From the NCBI RefSeq assembly GCF_031851795.1, contig NZ_CP134696.1:6634001-6698000 (forward strand): a stretch of DNA of 64,000 nucleotides, in the 5' to 3' direction. A program made the position numbers and the translations under genes. Positions 32,834 through 42,048 of this stretch are shown piece after piece. Under the pieces are notes generated by a model that was not told the DNA's origin, searched no databases, and saw nothing but the letters and a program-made list of their open reading frames with translations. The stretch comes from Pontibacter sp. G13 (GTDB taxonomy: Bacteria > Bacteroidota > Bacteroidia > J057). Position 1 is the first letter of the stretch. Every line of letters begins with the position of its first letter.

Positions 32834-35500
32834 CTATCGAACATCCCCCGTGAAGATGATCTCGACACGTCTGTTGCGTCTTCTGCCAGCATCGGTTTCG
32901 TTGCTGTCGATGGGTTTGGCAGAACCATAACCCACGGTTTCCATGGAGGATTCGGGAATTCCCATCGAAACGAGATAGGCCTTGACTGCTTCCGCCCGGA
33001 GCGCTGAGAGCTGCTGATTTTGCTCGGGATCGCCCTTGTTGTCGGAGTGTCCGCCAATTTCCACCGTGCGATTTCTGGCCAAAAGGAGCTCGGCAATTCG
33101 CTTAAGCTCGGGTTTGGAGCTCGGCAAAATTTCTGCGCTATTGGATTCGAAGAACAAATTGTTGAACCGAATCTCCGCTTGGGTACGGATGGCTTCTTCC
33201 ATGGTCATGATTTCGATATCCTCCTCGATGTGCTCGAAACCGGAGGATTGGAGAAAATCATAATTCTTCGAAATGGGTACCAACATGGTGTCTTTGGTGT
33301 AAAGGCCGATTCTGGCTCCCAATGGGACAACGATGAAGTAGCTCCCATCCTTGGGGTTGCTGGTGTAGCTCCCGAGTTGTTCGCCATTGTCCAGATTCTC
33401 CACGTAAATGGTCGTGCCGATAGGACGCTCATAGTCATCGAGGAATGCACCAGAAATGGTCGCGACAGCCTCTGGGCGTGCAAATTCCGGCAACGTCACC
33501 GAGAAAATGTCCTGAGCCTCTCCATCCATGTTCGCGAAATAGGCCAATTCCCCGTCGGTGGAAATCTTATATCCCCAGTCCTTTTCAGGGGTGTTGATCT
33601 CCTTGCCGAGGTTGAGTGGGGAACTCCAATCGGTCCATGCATGGTGATCTTGCCGCTTGGCCATGAATACATCCAGATCGCCATATCCTCCCCATCCGCC
33701 GGAGGAGAAGAACAGCGTCTTCATGTCGGAGTGAATGAAGGGAGTTCGTTCGTCGGCTAGGGTGTTGATGCCCGGACCCAAATTCATCGGGGCGCTCCAA
33801 GTGGAATCCTCTTTGAAGGAGATGAAGATGTCCAAATCACCTCGGCCTTCCACTTCCTTGACGAATAACAGGGCACGATTGTCAGGCGTGAAGATCCCGT
33901 CTGCCTGCCAGGTGCTTGCGTTGATGACTGCTGGAAATGGGTTGAAATCGGTCCATCCATTGCTTCCATAGGTCCCGAGATAGAGCTTCCCGGTCATGAA
34001 GGCGATCAATTGCGTACCGTCGGAGGAAATGCCCAGTGGAGCTTCATCACTTTCCCGGTTGATGCCTTCCAGTAGTTTGGGCTGTCCCCAAACGCCATTG
34101 CGTTTGCGCGACACGAAAATATCTTCCTGCGCATGAGAGTCGTCCCGATCTGTGGCACAGAAGTACAGGTATTTGTTGTCTGCCGAAATGACTGGGAGGT
34201 ATTCCGAACCATTGGGGGTATTCACGGGATTGCCGAGATTGACCTTTTTGATGGAAGACTGTGCATGCGTCAGATTGTGATAGCGAGCCATGACGAGCGG
34301 ATTCTGCGTGCGTACGGCTTCTGGGAGGCTGTCGATTTTGGCAGCCGCCAATTCCCAATTTTGGCTGGCGAGTTCTGATTGGATCAATTTATCCACCACC
34401 AAGAATGCCAAATCCGTCCCGGGAGATTCCGTGAGAAACAGATAGAGATTGCGGGATTGGATGGTCAGTGGCTCTTCCTTGAGGAGATCCCGGCCCATGC
34501 GCGCCCATTTTTTGTCTGCTTGAAGGCGTTCGTTGTCCGGAAAATGCTCACCAAAGGTCGTCTCGAATGTGCGGAGGGTTTTGATCGATCCGTCTCGCGT
34601 GTATTTCTCATAGAAGGAAGTCCAATATCCCGCTACATCTGCGGTTCCGCCTCTAGCCTTCATGACTTCTGCCAATACCTCCAAAGGAATCTGATCGGGT
34701 TTTTGTGCCAATATGGAATCCACAATCACAGGGATCAAATCACTTCCGGGATGGGTCTGGATGTATCGGTAGTAATCGGGCAAATGCCGACTCTCCAGCA
34801 ACGTCCTGGAAGTTAGATAGGCAATTTGTTCTTTCGCTTCTGCTGCGTATCTGCCTGCTGGATTGGTGCGTGCGAATCTCGCCAATTGGGCGATAGATTC
34901 TGAATTCCTGACCTGCTCATACCTCATGGAATCGCGGTACTGGATGGCCGTGAGCTGCACCGGATATCCCACTGCGAAATTGATGAACGCATTCACGGAA
35001 TCCATGGAGGGTTCAGGGAGCATCTCTTCCCAACGGATCAATGCCTTGCCCGCCCGTGCAGAATCCAGTAGGTGTTCTTCAGCCTTGTACACTTCCAAAA
35101 AGTGGTCATAGGCCACAACGGTATGGGTATCTTTGGCCTGTTGAAGCGCCGCCAAGGTGATGTAGGCACGCCGTTTTTTGAGCGATGAAGCAGTCAGGTG
35201 GAATTCCTTGTACTTCCGCTTGTTTTCCGCGCTGGCTTTGCGATAGTAGAAGATGGCCTTTCGGCAATGGAAGTACGCCGAGTCCAAATCCTTGTAGGGG
35301 GGAGGAGCGGCTTCCAACATCACGGACAGGTCGTAATTGGCTAATACAGAGGCGGGGTTACGGCTGTATTCGTCTCCGACCAGCATGAAAATCTCATAGT
35401 ACTTCTTTTCCTTGAAGTATTGACGATAGCGAAATTGACCGAACAGGGCATTCGACTGGAGGATTCCCACCAGTAGAAAAAGGAGGACTTGGCGTATCAT
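32834..35500 (-). CDS. PorE-like outer-membrane protein: TPR, PD40 propeller, CRD and OmpA domains (copy 1)
   Basis: From the ATG at 35498-35500 the protein is 888 residues with a signal peptide (VLLFLLVGILQSNALFGQ). The long N-terminal half (~20-430) is helical and TPR-like. Residues ~440-690 contain PD40/WD40-like propeller repeats (EYLPVISADNKYLYFCA, TPFIHSDMKTLFFSSGG). A carboxypeptidase-regulatory-like domain follows (ATISGAFLDDYERPIGTTIY), and the last ~110 residues are OmpA-like peptidoglycan-binding (FNNLFFESNSAEIL, IGGHSDNKGDPEQNQQLS, GYGSAKPIDSNETDAGRRRNRRVEI). The same domain set occurs in PorE, which anchors the T9SS to peptidoglycan, but here the N-terminal part is much longer. 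The next gene is a close paralogue. A link to the T9SS is inferred from domain order only. Confidence 0.85.
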   Translation of the reverse strand: MIRQVLLFLLVGILQSNALFGQFRYRQYFKEKKYYEIFMLVGDEYSRNPASVLANYDLSVMLEAAPPPYKDLDSAYFHCRKAIFYYRKASAENKRKYKEFHLTASSLKKRRAYITLAALQQAKDTHTVVAYDHFLEVYKAEEHLLDSARAGKALIRWEEMLPEPSMDSVNAFINFAVGYPVQLTAIQYRDSMRYEQVRNSESIAQLARFARTNPAGRYAAEAKEQIAYLTSRTLLESRHLPDYYRYIQTHPGSDLIPVIVDSILAQKPDQIPLEVLAEVMKARGGTADVAGYWTSFYEKYTRDGSIKTLRTFETTFGEHFPDNERLQADKKWARMGRDLLKEEPLTIQSRNLYLFLTESPGTDLAFLVVDKLIQSELASQNWELAAAKIDSLPEAVRTQNPLVMARYHNLTHAQSSIKKVNLGNPVNTPNGSEYLPVISADNKYLYFCATDRDDSHAQEDIFVSRKRNGVWGQPKLLEGINRESDEAPLGISSDGTQLIAFMTGKLYLGTYGSNGWTDFNPFPAVINASTWQADGIFTPDNRALLFVKEVEGRGDLDIFISFKEDSTWSAPMNLGPGINTLADERTPFIHSDMKTLFFSSGGWGGYGDLDVFMAKRQDHHAWTDWSSPLNLGKEINTPEKDWGYKISTDGELAYFANMDGEAQDIFSVTLPEFARPEAVATISGAFLDDYERPIGTTIYVENLDNGEQLGSYTSNPKDGSYFIVVPLGARIGLYTKDTMLVPISKNYDFLQSSGFEHIEEDIEIMTMEEAIRTQAEIRFNNLFFESNSAEILPSSKPELKRIAELLLARNRTVEIGGHSDNKGDPEQNQQLSALRAEAVKAYLVSMGIPESSMETVGYGSAKPIDSNETDAGRRRNRRVEIIFTGDVR

Positions 35501-35731
35501 GTATTTGCAGAACAGTTGATGGACGCGATGCGAGTGCGGTACCATGAGTCGTGACCTCAAAGCATGCCTTCACACCGAAATATCAGGTATTATATGATTT
35601 ATTCTGCTTCGAATCAGCCAATCGGGGAAATATTGTGGGAAAAAGGCTCAGCTTGGACCCTGATTAGATTTTATGGGAGATAAAATGGAGGAATATCAAT
35701 CAGTTCGATTTATTCATTCCCGTGAAAATGT

Positions 35732-35761
35732 GCCCCATTTGCGCAAAAAGGCAAATGGGGC
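35732..35761 (-). terminator. Terminator after the second OmpA-family gene
   Basis: GCCCCATTTGC (35732-35742) pairs perfectly with GCAAATGGGGC (35751-35761) around an 8-base loop, followed on the minus strand by a short T-rich stretch. It lies between the two tandem paralogues, so each probably has its own transcript. Confidence 0.8.
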
Positions 35762-35776
35762 GTCAGGATAAACGTT

Positions 35777-38449
35777 TTATCGGACAGATCCCAAAAAGGA
35801 AATTTCCACTCGACGGTTGCGAGCACGTCCTGATTCCGTCTCGTTGTCGGCAATGGGTTTCGATTCTCCATACCCTGCGGTACTCATCAATTCCCCTGAG
35901 ACTCCCAATGAAATGAGGTAGGTACGAACGGATTTTGCCCGACGGGTGGAGAGGTTGAGATTTTGGGTGGCTGCTCCAACATCATCCGTATGGCCAGCGA
36001 TTTCCACCTTTCGATTCTGGACGATCAGCAGATCCGCAATCCTGCGCAACTCTGGTTCAGATGCGGGCAGAATCTCATGACTGTTGGTTTCGAAGAAGAG
36101 ATTGTTGAACTGGAGATCCACGGATGTTTTGATGGCCTCCTCCATGGTCACCGTTTCCATGTCCTGATCGACGTGTTGGGCACTGGTGGCTTGCGTGAAG
36201 TCGTAGTTTTCTGAAATGGGGACAATGAGTGGGTCCTTGGTATAGACGCCGATCCGGGAGCCCAAAGGCACCACGATGAAGTAGCTTCCGTCGCGGGCAT
36301 TGCTGGTGTATTCGCCCAATTGCTCGCCTGTATCGAGGTTCTCCACGAATATTTTGGCGCCGATGGGATTGGATTGCTTATCCTGTAAAGTCCCCGAAAT
36401 GGTGGCCACCGCCTGTGGTCTGGCAAATTCGGGAAGACCTACAGAGAAAATTTCCTGATGGCCATCCATAGGATTGGCAAAGTAGGCCAGAGAACCATCC
36501 GTGGAGATTTTGTACCCCCATTCCTTCTGGTCCGAATTGATCTCCTTGCCCAAGTTGATCGGAGGACTCCAATCTGTCCATGAATTCCGGTCTTGACGGG
36601 TGCTCTTGAACACATCCAAGTTCCCAAATCCGCCCCAGCCTCCCGAGGAAAAATAGAGCGTCTTCATGTCCGAGTGAAGAAATGGCGTCCGCTCGTCGTC
36701 CGGGGTGTTGATGGAAGGCCCAAGACTGATGGGATCGCTCCAGCTATTTTCGGTTTTGAAAGAAACGAAAATGTCTAGGGCTCCCTCTCCGTCGGAGTCC
36801 CCATTTCTGACGTAGAGCAAGGCCCGGTTGTCTGGCGTAAAAATGCCGTCTGCCTGCCACCAAGCGGAATTGATCATGCTTGGGAATGGATTGAAATCTG
36901 TCCAGCCTTCCGTTCCATACGTCCCGAGATACAATTTTCCCGAGATGAAGACGATCAGCTGAGTACCATCCGAGGAGATGCCCAAGGGCGCCTCATTTCC
37001 GCTCGATTCGATTCCTTCCAGCAGTTCAGGCTTTTGCCAAACACCCCCAATATTTCGCGACACAAAGATGTCCTCCATCGAATGATTGTCCTCCCGGCCG
37101 CGGGCACAGAAGTACAATTGCTTGCTATCCGCTGATATGACGGGGAGGTATTCGGAGCCTTCGGTCGAGTTTACGGGCTGCCCCAGATTAACCCGCACGA
37201 TTTCCGGCTGGTCTGTGGTCAAATTGCTGTAGAGCGCCTTGACCTGAGGATTATGAATCCGAACCACCTCGGGCAGACTGTCGATTTTGGCAACGGCCTT
37301 TTCCCATTCACCAGCTTCCAATTCATCCTCGATGAGTTCATCGACAATCAAGAATGCCAATTCTTTCTGGTAGCACTTCTCTAGATAATCAGCCAATTGG
37401 GCAGTTTGGAGGTTGAGGTCGTAACTCCGGTTGAGCGTTTCTCCGATTTTTGCCCATTTGAGGTCTTCTTCCAGACGCTCAGACTGCGGGAAATGGGTAC
37501 CGTACGCCTGCTTGAAATTTCCCAGAGACTTGGTTTTGCCATCTCTCGTGTATCTTTCATAGAACGGTGTCCAATAGGCTTCTACCTTCGATTGATCGCC
37601 TCGTTGCTTCATCACGACCTGAAGGATTTCGTAGGGAATCTGCTTGGGCTTGAGGGACAAAATGGAATCCACGACTTGTTCGGCCAAATGGCTGGAGGGA
37701 CTTTCGCGTAAAAAGCTGTAGTAGGTGGGGAGATGTCGGGAAGTCAACATGGATTGGGCTTCCAGAACCTCGGCACGTTGGAGGGCTTCCTTGGCATAAG
37801 GACTTCCCTCGTGCATGGCGGCATAGTTCAGGAACGCCGAAGGATTTTTGCTGGGCCGAATCATGTCGAACTCCAGGGAATCTCGCCACGATTCTGCCAA
37901 ATCCTGTTGAGGAAAGCCTGCTGTACTCGCGATAAATGCATCGAGACTATCCATAGATGGATGGGGAAGCAGCGCCTCCCAGCGAATCAGGACCTTGCCC
38001 GCCTTGGCCGAGTCGGCAAGCGATCCAGCACCACTGAAGGTGGCGAGGAAATGATCGTAGGCCTCAATCGTGTGTAGGGTTTTGGCATCCTTGTACCCCG
38101 CTCGGCAGATCAATTTCAGACGCTTCTTGAGCGCTTCAGGGGTGAGTTTGTAGGACCGGTACTTGGCCTTATTCGAAGGATTGGCCTTTTTGTAGTAAAA
38201 CATGGCCTTGCGGCAGTGGTAGTAGGCCGAATCCACATCGCGGTATTCTTCGGGGGCAGAACTCAGCAAAACCGCCAGGTCAAAATTGGCAAATACCGAG
38301 GCTGGATTCTTCTGGTATTGCTCGGTGGCTTGGGCAAATACCTCCTCGTATTTGCCTGCCTTGAATTGAGCGTGATACCGAAATTGGGTAAATGCAGCGG
38401 TCGACTGCAAGCATAGCAGGAGCAGGACCGCAGAGGTAAAGCGAATCAT
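35777..38449 (-). CDS. PorE-like outer-membrane protein, tandem paralogue (copy 2)
   Basis: From the ATG at 38447-38449 the protein is 890 residues with a signal peptide (SAVLLLLCLQSTAAFTQ). It has the same order as the downstream copy: a long helical TPR-like half, PD40 propeller repeats (EYLPVISADSKQLYFCARG, TPFLHSDMKTLYFSSGGWGG), a CRD segment (ATISGTLQDKQSNPIGAKIF) and a C-terminal OmpA domain (FNNLFFETNSHEIL, IAGHTDDVGAATQNLNLS). The two proteins are similar throughout, including blocks such as WGYKISTDGxLAYFAN, so they arose by tandem duplication. The N-terminal halves differ most. A 38-base signature separates each from its own terminator, which suggests independent expression. Confidence 0.85.
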   Translation of the reverse strand: MIRFTSAVLLLLCLQSTAAFTQFRYHAQFKAGKYEEVFAQATEQYQKNPASVFANFDLAVLLSSAPEEYRDVDSAYYHCRKAMFYYKKANPSNKAKYRSYKLTPEALKKRLKLICRAGYKDAKTLHTIEAYDHFLATFSGAGSLADSAKAGKVLIRWEALLPHPSMDSLDAFIASTAGFPQQDLAESWRDSLEFDMIRPSKNPSAFLNYAAMHEGSPYAKEALQRAEVLEAQSMLTSRHLPTYYSFLRESPSSHLAEQVVDSILSLKPKQIPYEILQVVMKQRGDQSKVEAYWTPFYERYTRDGKTKSLGNFKQAYGTHFPQSERLEEDLKWAKIGETLNRSYDLNLQTAQLADYLEKCYQKELAFLIVDELIEDELEAGEWEKAVAKIDSLPEVVRIHNPQVKALYSNLTTDQPEIVRVNLGQPVNSTEGSEYLPVISADSKQLYFCARGREDNHSMEDIFVSRNIGGVWQKPELLEGIESSGNEAPLGISSDGTQLIVFISGKLYLGTYGTEGWTDFNPFPSMINSAWWQADGIFTPDNRALLYVRNGDSDGEGALDIFVSFKTENSWSDPISLGPSINTPDDERTPFLHSDMKTLYFSSGGWGGFGNLDVFKSTRQDRNSWTDWSPPINLGKEINSDQKEWGYKISTDGSLAYFANPMDGHQEIFSVGLPEFARPQAVATISGTLQDKQSNPIGAKIFVENLDTGEQLGEYTSNARDGSYFIVVPLGSRIGVYTKDPLIVPISENYDFTQATSAQHVDQDMETVTMEEAIKTSVDLQFNNLFFETNSHEILPASEPELRRIADLLIVQNRKVEIAGHTDDVGAATQNLNLSTRRAKSVRTYLISLGVSGELMSTAGYGESKPIADNETESGRARNRRVEISFLGSVR

Positions 38450-38656
38450 GAGATTAGTTGAGCAAGTGGAAAGGAGTAAGAAACTATGGGTTGTGCGGTA
38501 ATCACTTCCATAGAATCTCAAGCGCCTGTAATATCATGGTTCGGATGATTTTTTCATACTGGAAGAAGCCAATCGTGGAAATAATGTGGAAAGATTGACT
38601 AATTCCGTTAGGGAATGGTGGTCTTCGGAGAATAGCTGATCCCCCAAAAAGGGGAT

Positions 38657-38684
38657 GGGCATCAGGAGATTTCCCCTGATGCCC
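38657..38684 (-). terminator. Terminator after the cytochrome c peroxidase gene
   Basis: GGGCATCAGG (38657-38666) pairs with CCTGATGCCC (38675-38684) around an 8-base loop, with a T run a few bases further along the minus strand (complement of 38646-38650). Confidence 0.75.
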
Positions 38685-38715
38685 AATGGAAGGTTGGCAA
38701 TAGACCTCCGCGCAG

Positions 38716-40221
38716 CTATTCCTTGATGAATTTTTGGGTGCCCATCGGACGATGATTGGCATCCTGCAGGGTGGCGATGTAAACGCCCGCTTTCAACGCA
38801 GAGAGATCAATTGTTTGGGAAGATCCGCGCAATGCCACTTGGCGAATTTGTTGCCCTCGCGTGTTGTAAATCATCAGGGTACAACGATCCAATTTCCCCG
38901 ATAGGGTCAGTTGATCGACCACCGGATTGGGGGAGATGGTGAATGCAAATTGATCTTCCAGTTCACCGTCGATGGAAACGCCAGCCCCCGTCAGCGTGAG
39001 TTGACCATTGGCATCGAACGGATCGGCCCACTTCTCATTGGTGTAGACATCTGTGCCTGTGAGCGTCGAAAGGAATGCGTTGATCTTCTGGCGCTCGTTC
39101 GGGTTGGAATTCATGAGGAGCCCGATCCTCCGGCCCGTCGTGGGACTGATCTTGGTGAGGCGGGGGTCGAGGTTGGTGTTGTCCACGGTATCCAATCGCC
39201 GGAATTCGTAGTGTCCAAAGATATCTTGCAGGAAGTGCGCCTGTCCGGAGTGGAACATGCCGCCATTCAACGTGACACCATCCGCCTGGATCAAATCTCT
39301 CAAGGTTGGGGAGCGTGTGCCATCCAGCCACGAAGGTTCATTGGGATGATTGGAGGCAGGCCGCACAAAAGCGTTGTTGAGGGAATTCGGGTCAATGTCG
39401 AACTCTGGAGGCATGTGGCAAGTCGCGCAATTGAACCCGCCGCTGATCCGCTTAGCCACATCAAAGGTGCCTCCCGGATCGCCCGGCACATCGCCCACCG
39501 TGATGGTATCTTCCACCCACTGGAAGTCCTGGATAAATAGCCGTTTGCCATCGTTTTCATCCGAAGTGAAGTTCGGAAAGTCTGTCAAGTCATCTGCGAC
39601 TTGGGCACGCCCGATGTCGTATTTCGAATCGAATGACTGGATGCTTCGGACGAATTGAGCCAAAGCTCTTGCCATGCGTTCCTCGGTGATCATCGCATCC
39701 CCAAATGCCAAGGTGAACAATTGCGGATAGTAATCGGTGGAGTCCAGTTTGCTGATAAGATCTGCGAAGCTCGGCATCCCGTTTTGTCCGCTGTACCCCA
39801 TTTCCGCTTCCTGTTTGATGGGGATGATCATCTGATCCTCCAAGTTGGCGGCAGTTTCGTCCCAGCGAAACTTCTCCTCCGCCCCAAATCGCGCATTGAC
39901 CAACCGCATCGAATGCCGCGGTGTGAGATTGCCATTGATCCCGATGCTGACATTGTTGGTGTCGGAAAACGCATATTCCTGAATATGGCAGTTGCTGCAG
40001 GAGACGGTATTGTCAATCGAGAGCTTTTTGTCATAAAACAGCACCCGACCCAGCGTAGCCCCTTCATCCGTGATGGGATTGTGTGCGGGGGTATTGTCTT
40101 TGGTGATGTAGGAAGGAATGGCCTGGTTTGCGTAGTTGAATAGATTGTCCAGATCGATTGTCCCGGACTTCAGGACAAGTGTGGCGACAATGAGCGCGCA
40201 CACCAGCAGAGATTTTTTCAT
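38716..40221 (-). CDS. Di-haem cytochrome c peroxidase (MauG family) with a C-terminal T9SS domain
   Basis: A 501-residue exported protein starting MKKSLLVCALIVATLVLKSG. Two haem c sites are visible, CSNCH (residue ~75) and CATCH (~265), with the family segments LGRVLFYDKKLS, RHSMRLVNARFG and ARALAQFVRSIQSFDSKYD. The segment GMFHSGQAHFLQDIFGHYE sits near residue 340. These mark the bacterial di-haem peroxidase/MauG family, which reduces peroxide or oxidises protein side chains in the periplasm. The last ~80 residues (FTISPNPVVDQLTLSG through GVYIATLQD) are a type A T9SS sorting domain, so this enzyme is predicted to reach the cell surface. Surface display makes the electron donor an open question. 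Confidence 0.9.
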   Translation of the reverse strand: MKKSLLVCALIVATLVLKSGTIDLDNLFNYANQAIPSYITKDNTPAHNPITDEGATLGRVLFYDKKLSIDNTVSCSNCHIQEYAFSDTNNVSIGINGNLTPRHSMRLVNARFGAEEKFRWDETAANLEDQMIIPIKQEAEMGYSGQNGMPSFADLISKLDSTDYYPQLFTLAFGDAMITEERMARALAQFVRSIQSFDSKYDIGRAQVADDLTDFPNFTSDENDGKRLFIQDFQWVEDTITVGDVPGDPGGTFDVAKRISGGFNCATCHMPPEFDIDPNSLNNAFVRPASNHPNEPSWLDGTRSPTLRDLIQADGVTLNGGMFHSGQAHFLQDIFGHYEFRRLDTVDNTNLDPRLTKISPTTGRRIGLLMNSNPNERQKINAFLSTLTGTDVYTNEKWADPFDANGQLTLTGAGVSIDGELEDQFAFTISPNPVVDQLTLSGKLDRCTLMIYNTRGQQIRQVALRGSSQTIDLSALKAGVYIATLQDANHRPMGTQKFIKE

Positions 40222-40377
40222 CGCGAGGATCGTGAATGTGTGAGACTAATGCGGGTTAGAGGAGGGGAGTAGGGGAAGGTTTAACGAAGGCGAACGATTT
40301 TTTCTCGAAGTTGGGAATTTCGGGAGAATGGGAAGAGTCGCCCATGTGCAAAGGTACCGAATCTCGTGTTCAAACGC

Positions 40378-40421
40378 CCGCAGCTCCAACCCCCTCGAAT
40401 TCGAGGGGGTTGGAGCTGCGG
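40378..40421. repeat. Perfect 44-bp palindrome at the trailer end of CRISPR array 1
   Basis: Two 22-base arms with no loop: the arm starting CCGCAGCTCCAACCCCCTCG (40378 on) is the exact reverse complement of 40400-40421, and the centre is GAATTC. It overlaps the most degenerate repeat of array 1 by two bases. As RNA from the minus strand it would form a very stable hairpin at the end of the array transcript, so a terminator or RNA-end role is likely. No long T run follows. Confidence 0.9.
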
Positions 40422-41858
40422 AGGAATCCACATTGAGGTGGAGGTAGGTTGGGAAGCTTTCAAGGAAAAAGCAAAAGCCTTTTACGAAGGTAAGTTTCAA
40501 TCCACATTGAGGTGGAGGTAGGTCGGGAAGCTAGTCGCCCTGTGCGTTGTGGCTACTGCTGCGATGGGTTTCAATCCACATTGAGGTGGAGGTAGGTCGG
40601 GAAGTCGCATGGGGTGATGGCCATTCCTTCATGTACTGGGAGTTTCAATCCACATTGAGGTGGAGGTAGGTCGGGAAGCTAGTCGCCCTGTGCGTTGTGG
40701 CTACTGCTGCGATGGGTTTCAATCCACATTGAGGTGGAGGTAGGTCGGGAAGTCGCATGGGGTGATGGCCATTCCTTCATGTACTGGGAGTTTCAATCCA
40801 CATTGAGGTGGAGGTAGGTCGGGAAGCTCAGGACGACGCAAACCAGTACACATGCCGCTTCGTGTTTCAATCCACATTGAGGTGGAGGTAGCACGCTAAG
40901 TCTGAGTTATGAAAATTGACTTTCAAGGGAAACTGAGTTTCAATCCACATTGAGGTGGAGGTAGCCCGGGAAGGCGACTTCCTCACAGCCTCTTTTTCCC
41001 CCAGATCTAGTTTCAATCCACATTGAGGTGGAGGTAGCACGCTAAGATCGCAATCCATGAGGCGTTGCACAAAAACGACATGTTTCAATCCACATTGAGG
41101 TGGAGGTAGCTCGGGAAGCCAGGAGCGGGCGGGAAGTATCGCTTTGGTATCAAGTAGTTTCAATCCACATTGAGGTGGAGGTAGCACGCTAAGCCTTAAT
41201 ACTGGAAAAATGGACCTTGACAGGACGTCGTTTCAATCCACATTGAGGTGGAGGTAGGTCGCTAAGACGCTGCGAATGAATCGAGTGATGGTTATCTTGG
41301 ATAGCGTTTCAATCCACATTGAGGTGGAGGTAGCACGCTAAGGTAAGTCTGCCTACCCTTTCGGTTATAACGAAAATCGTTTCAATCCACATTGAGGTGG
41401 AGGTAGGTCGCTAAGCAGAGCGCAACAAAGGCTGCATTAGTTGGAGTAGGGTTTCAATCCACATTGAGGTGGAGGTAGGTCGGGAAGTGTCAACATCCGT
41501 GTTGCCTTTTGTATCATGTGTTTGGTTTCAATCCACATTGAGGTGGAGGTAGGTCGCTAAGGCGAGTGGGCCTTTGTCGATGTCTATTTCCGGCGCTTTG
41601 TGTTTCAATCCACATTGAGGTGGAGGTAGCTCGGGAAGAAGCAGTAATACAAAATCGCAACATTCGCGAGCATACGTTTCAATCCACATTGAGGTGGAGG
41701 TAGCTCGGGAAGCACTCGGCGAAATTGCTTTTTCTAGGCATTTCGACAGTTTCAATCCACATTGAGGTGGAGGTAGCTCGGGAAGAAAAGGCTGACGATG
41801 TCAAAACGAAAGTCGAGGAGCGTTTCAATCCACATTGAGGTGGAGGTAGCCCGTGAAG
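40420..41858 (-). CRISPR. CRISPR array 1, 20 repeats and 19 spacers, type I-B
   Basis: Repeats are 37 nt with unit lengths of 72-77. In crRNA orientation (minus strand) each repeat ends ATTGAAAC, the usual 8-nt type I 5' handle, preceded by a hairpin TCCAC-CTCAAT-GTGGA, so Cas6 cutting there is expected. The low-coordinate repeat at 40420 is degenerate at its handle end, and a conserved leader motif lies on the high side, so the leader is at 41859 onward and the oldest spacers are near 40.4 kb. Repeat starts on the plus strand: 40420, 40494, 40568, 40642, 40716, 40790, 40864, 40937, 41010, 41082, 41157, 41230, 41306, 41379, 41451, 41525, 41602, 41676, 41749, 41822. The repeat end away from the handle varies greatly here (12 units with GGGAAG, 7 with GCTAAG, 1 with GTGAAG). 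Confidence 0.97.
40494..40789 (-). repeat. Tandem duplication of a two-spacer block in array 1
   Basis: 40494-40641 and 40642-40789 are identical 148-base blocks, each with two repeats and two spacers (starting CTAGTCGCCCTG and TCGCATGGGGTG). It lies near the old end of the array and must come from recombination or slippage, not new acquisition. Confidence 0.93.
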
Positions 41859-41944
41859 TCGTGAGTTGATTTATGGTGCTGAAAATGAGCTAAATACGAG
41901 ATGTTTGTAGTCGGCCAAAATGGAAGAATTCATACGTCAAAGAT
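41859..41944 (-). promoter_or_regulatory. Leader of CRISPR array 1
   Basis: The motif AAATGG...AAT-CAT-AC-GTCAAAGAT (41917-41944) recurs at the same distance beyond array 2 (about 58 bases from the last repeat), as expected for a shared leader. On the minus strand its core reads GATCTTTG, one change from the TAnnTTTG box that is intact in the array 2 leader. About 100 bases of non-coding sequence remain before cas4. Confidence 0.55.
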
Positions 41945-42048
41945 CGTCAAATATGCCAACATTAGCAAGATGTGCGCATGGTTAATGGGTTGTCAATTAG
42001 GGACTTATGGCCTGGATCTCCCTTGGCTTCCAAAAATTGACCACCGGA

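Noticed and set aside
40867-41755. Small minus-strand frames reading PPPQCGLK repeatedly
   Set aside because: They are translations of CRISPR repeats, not genes.
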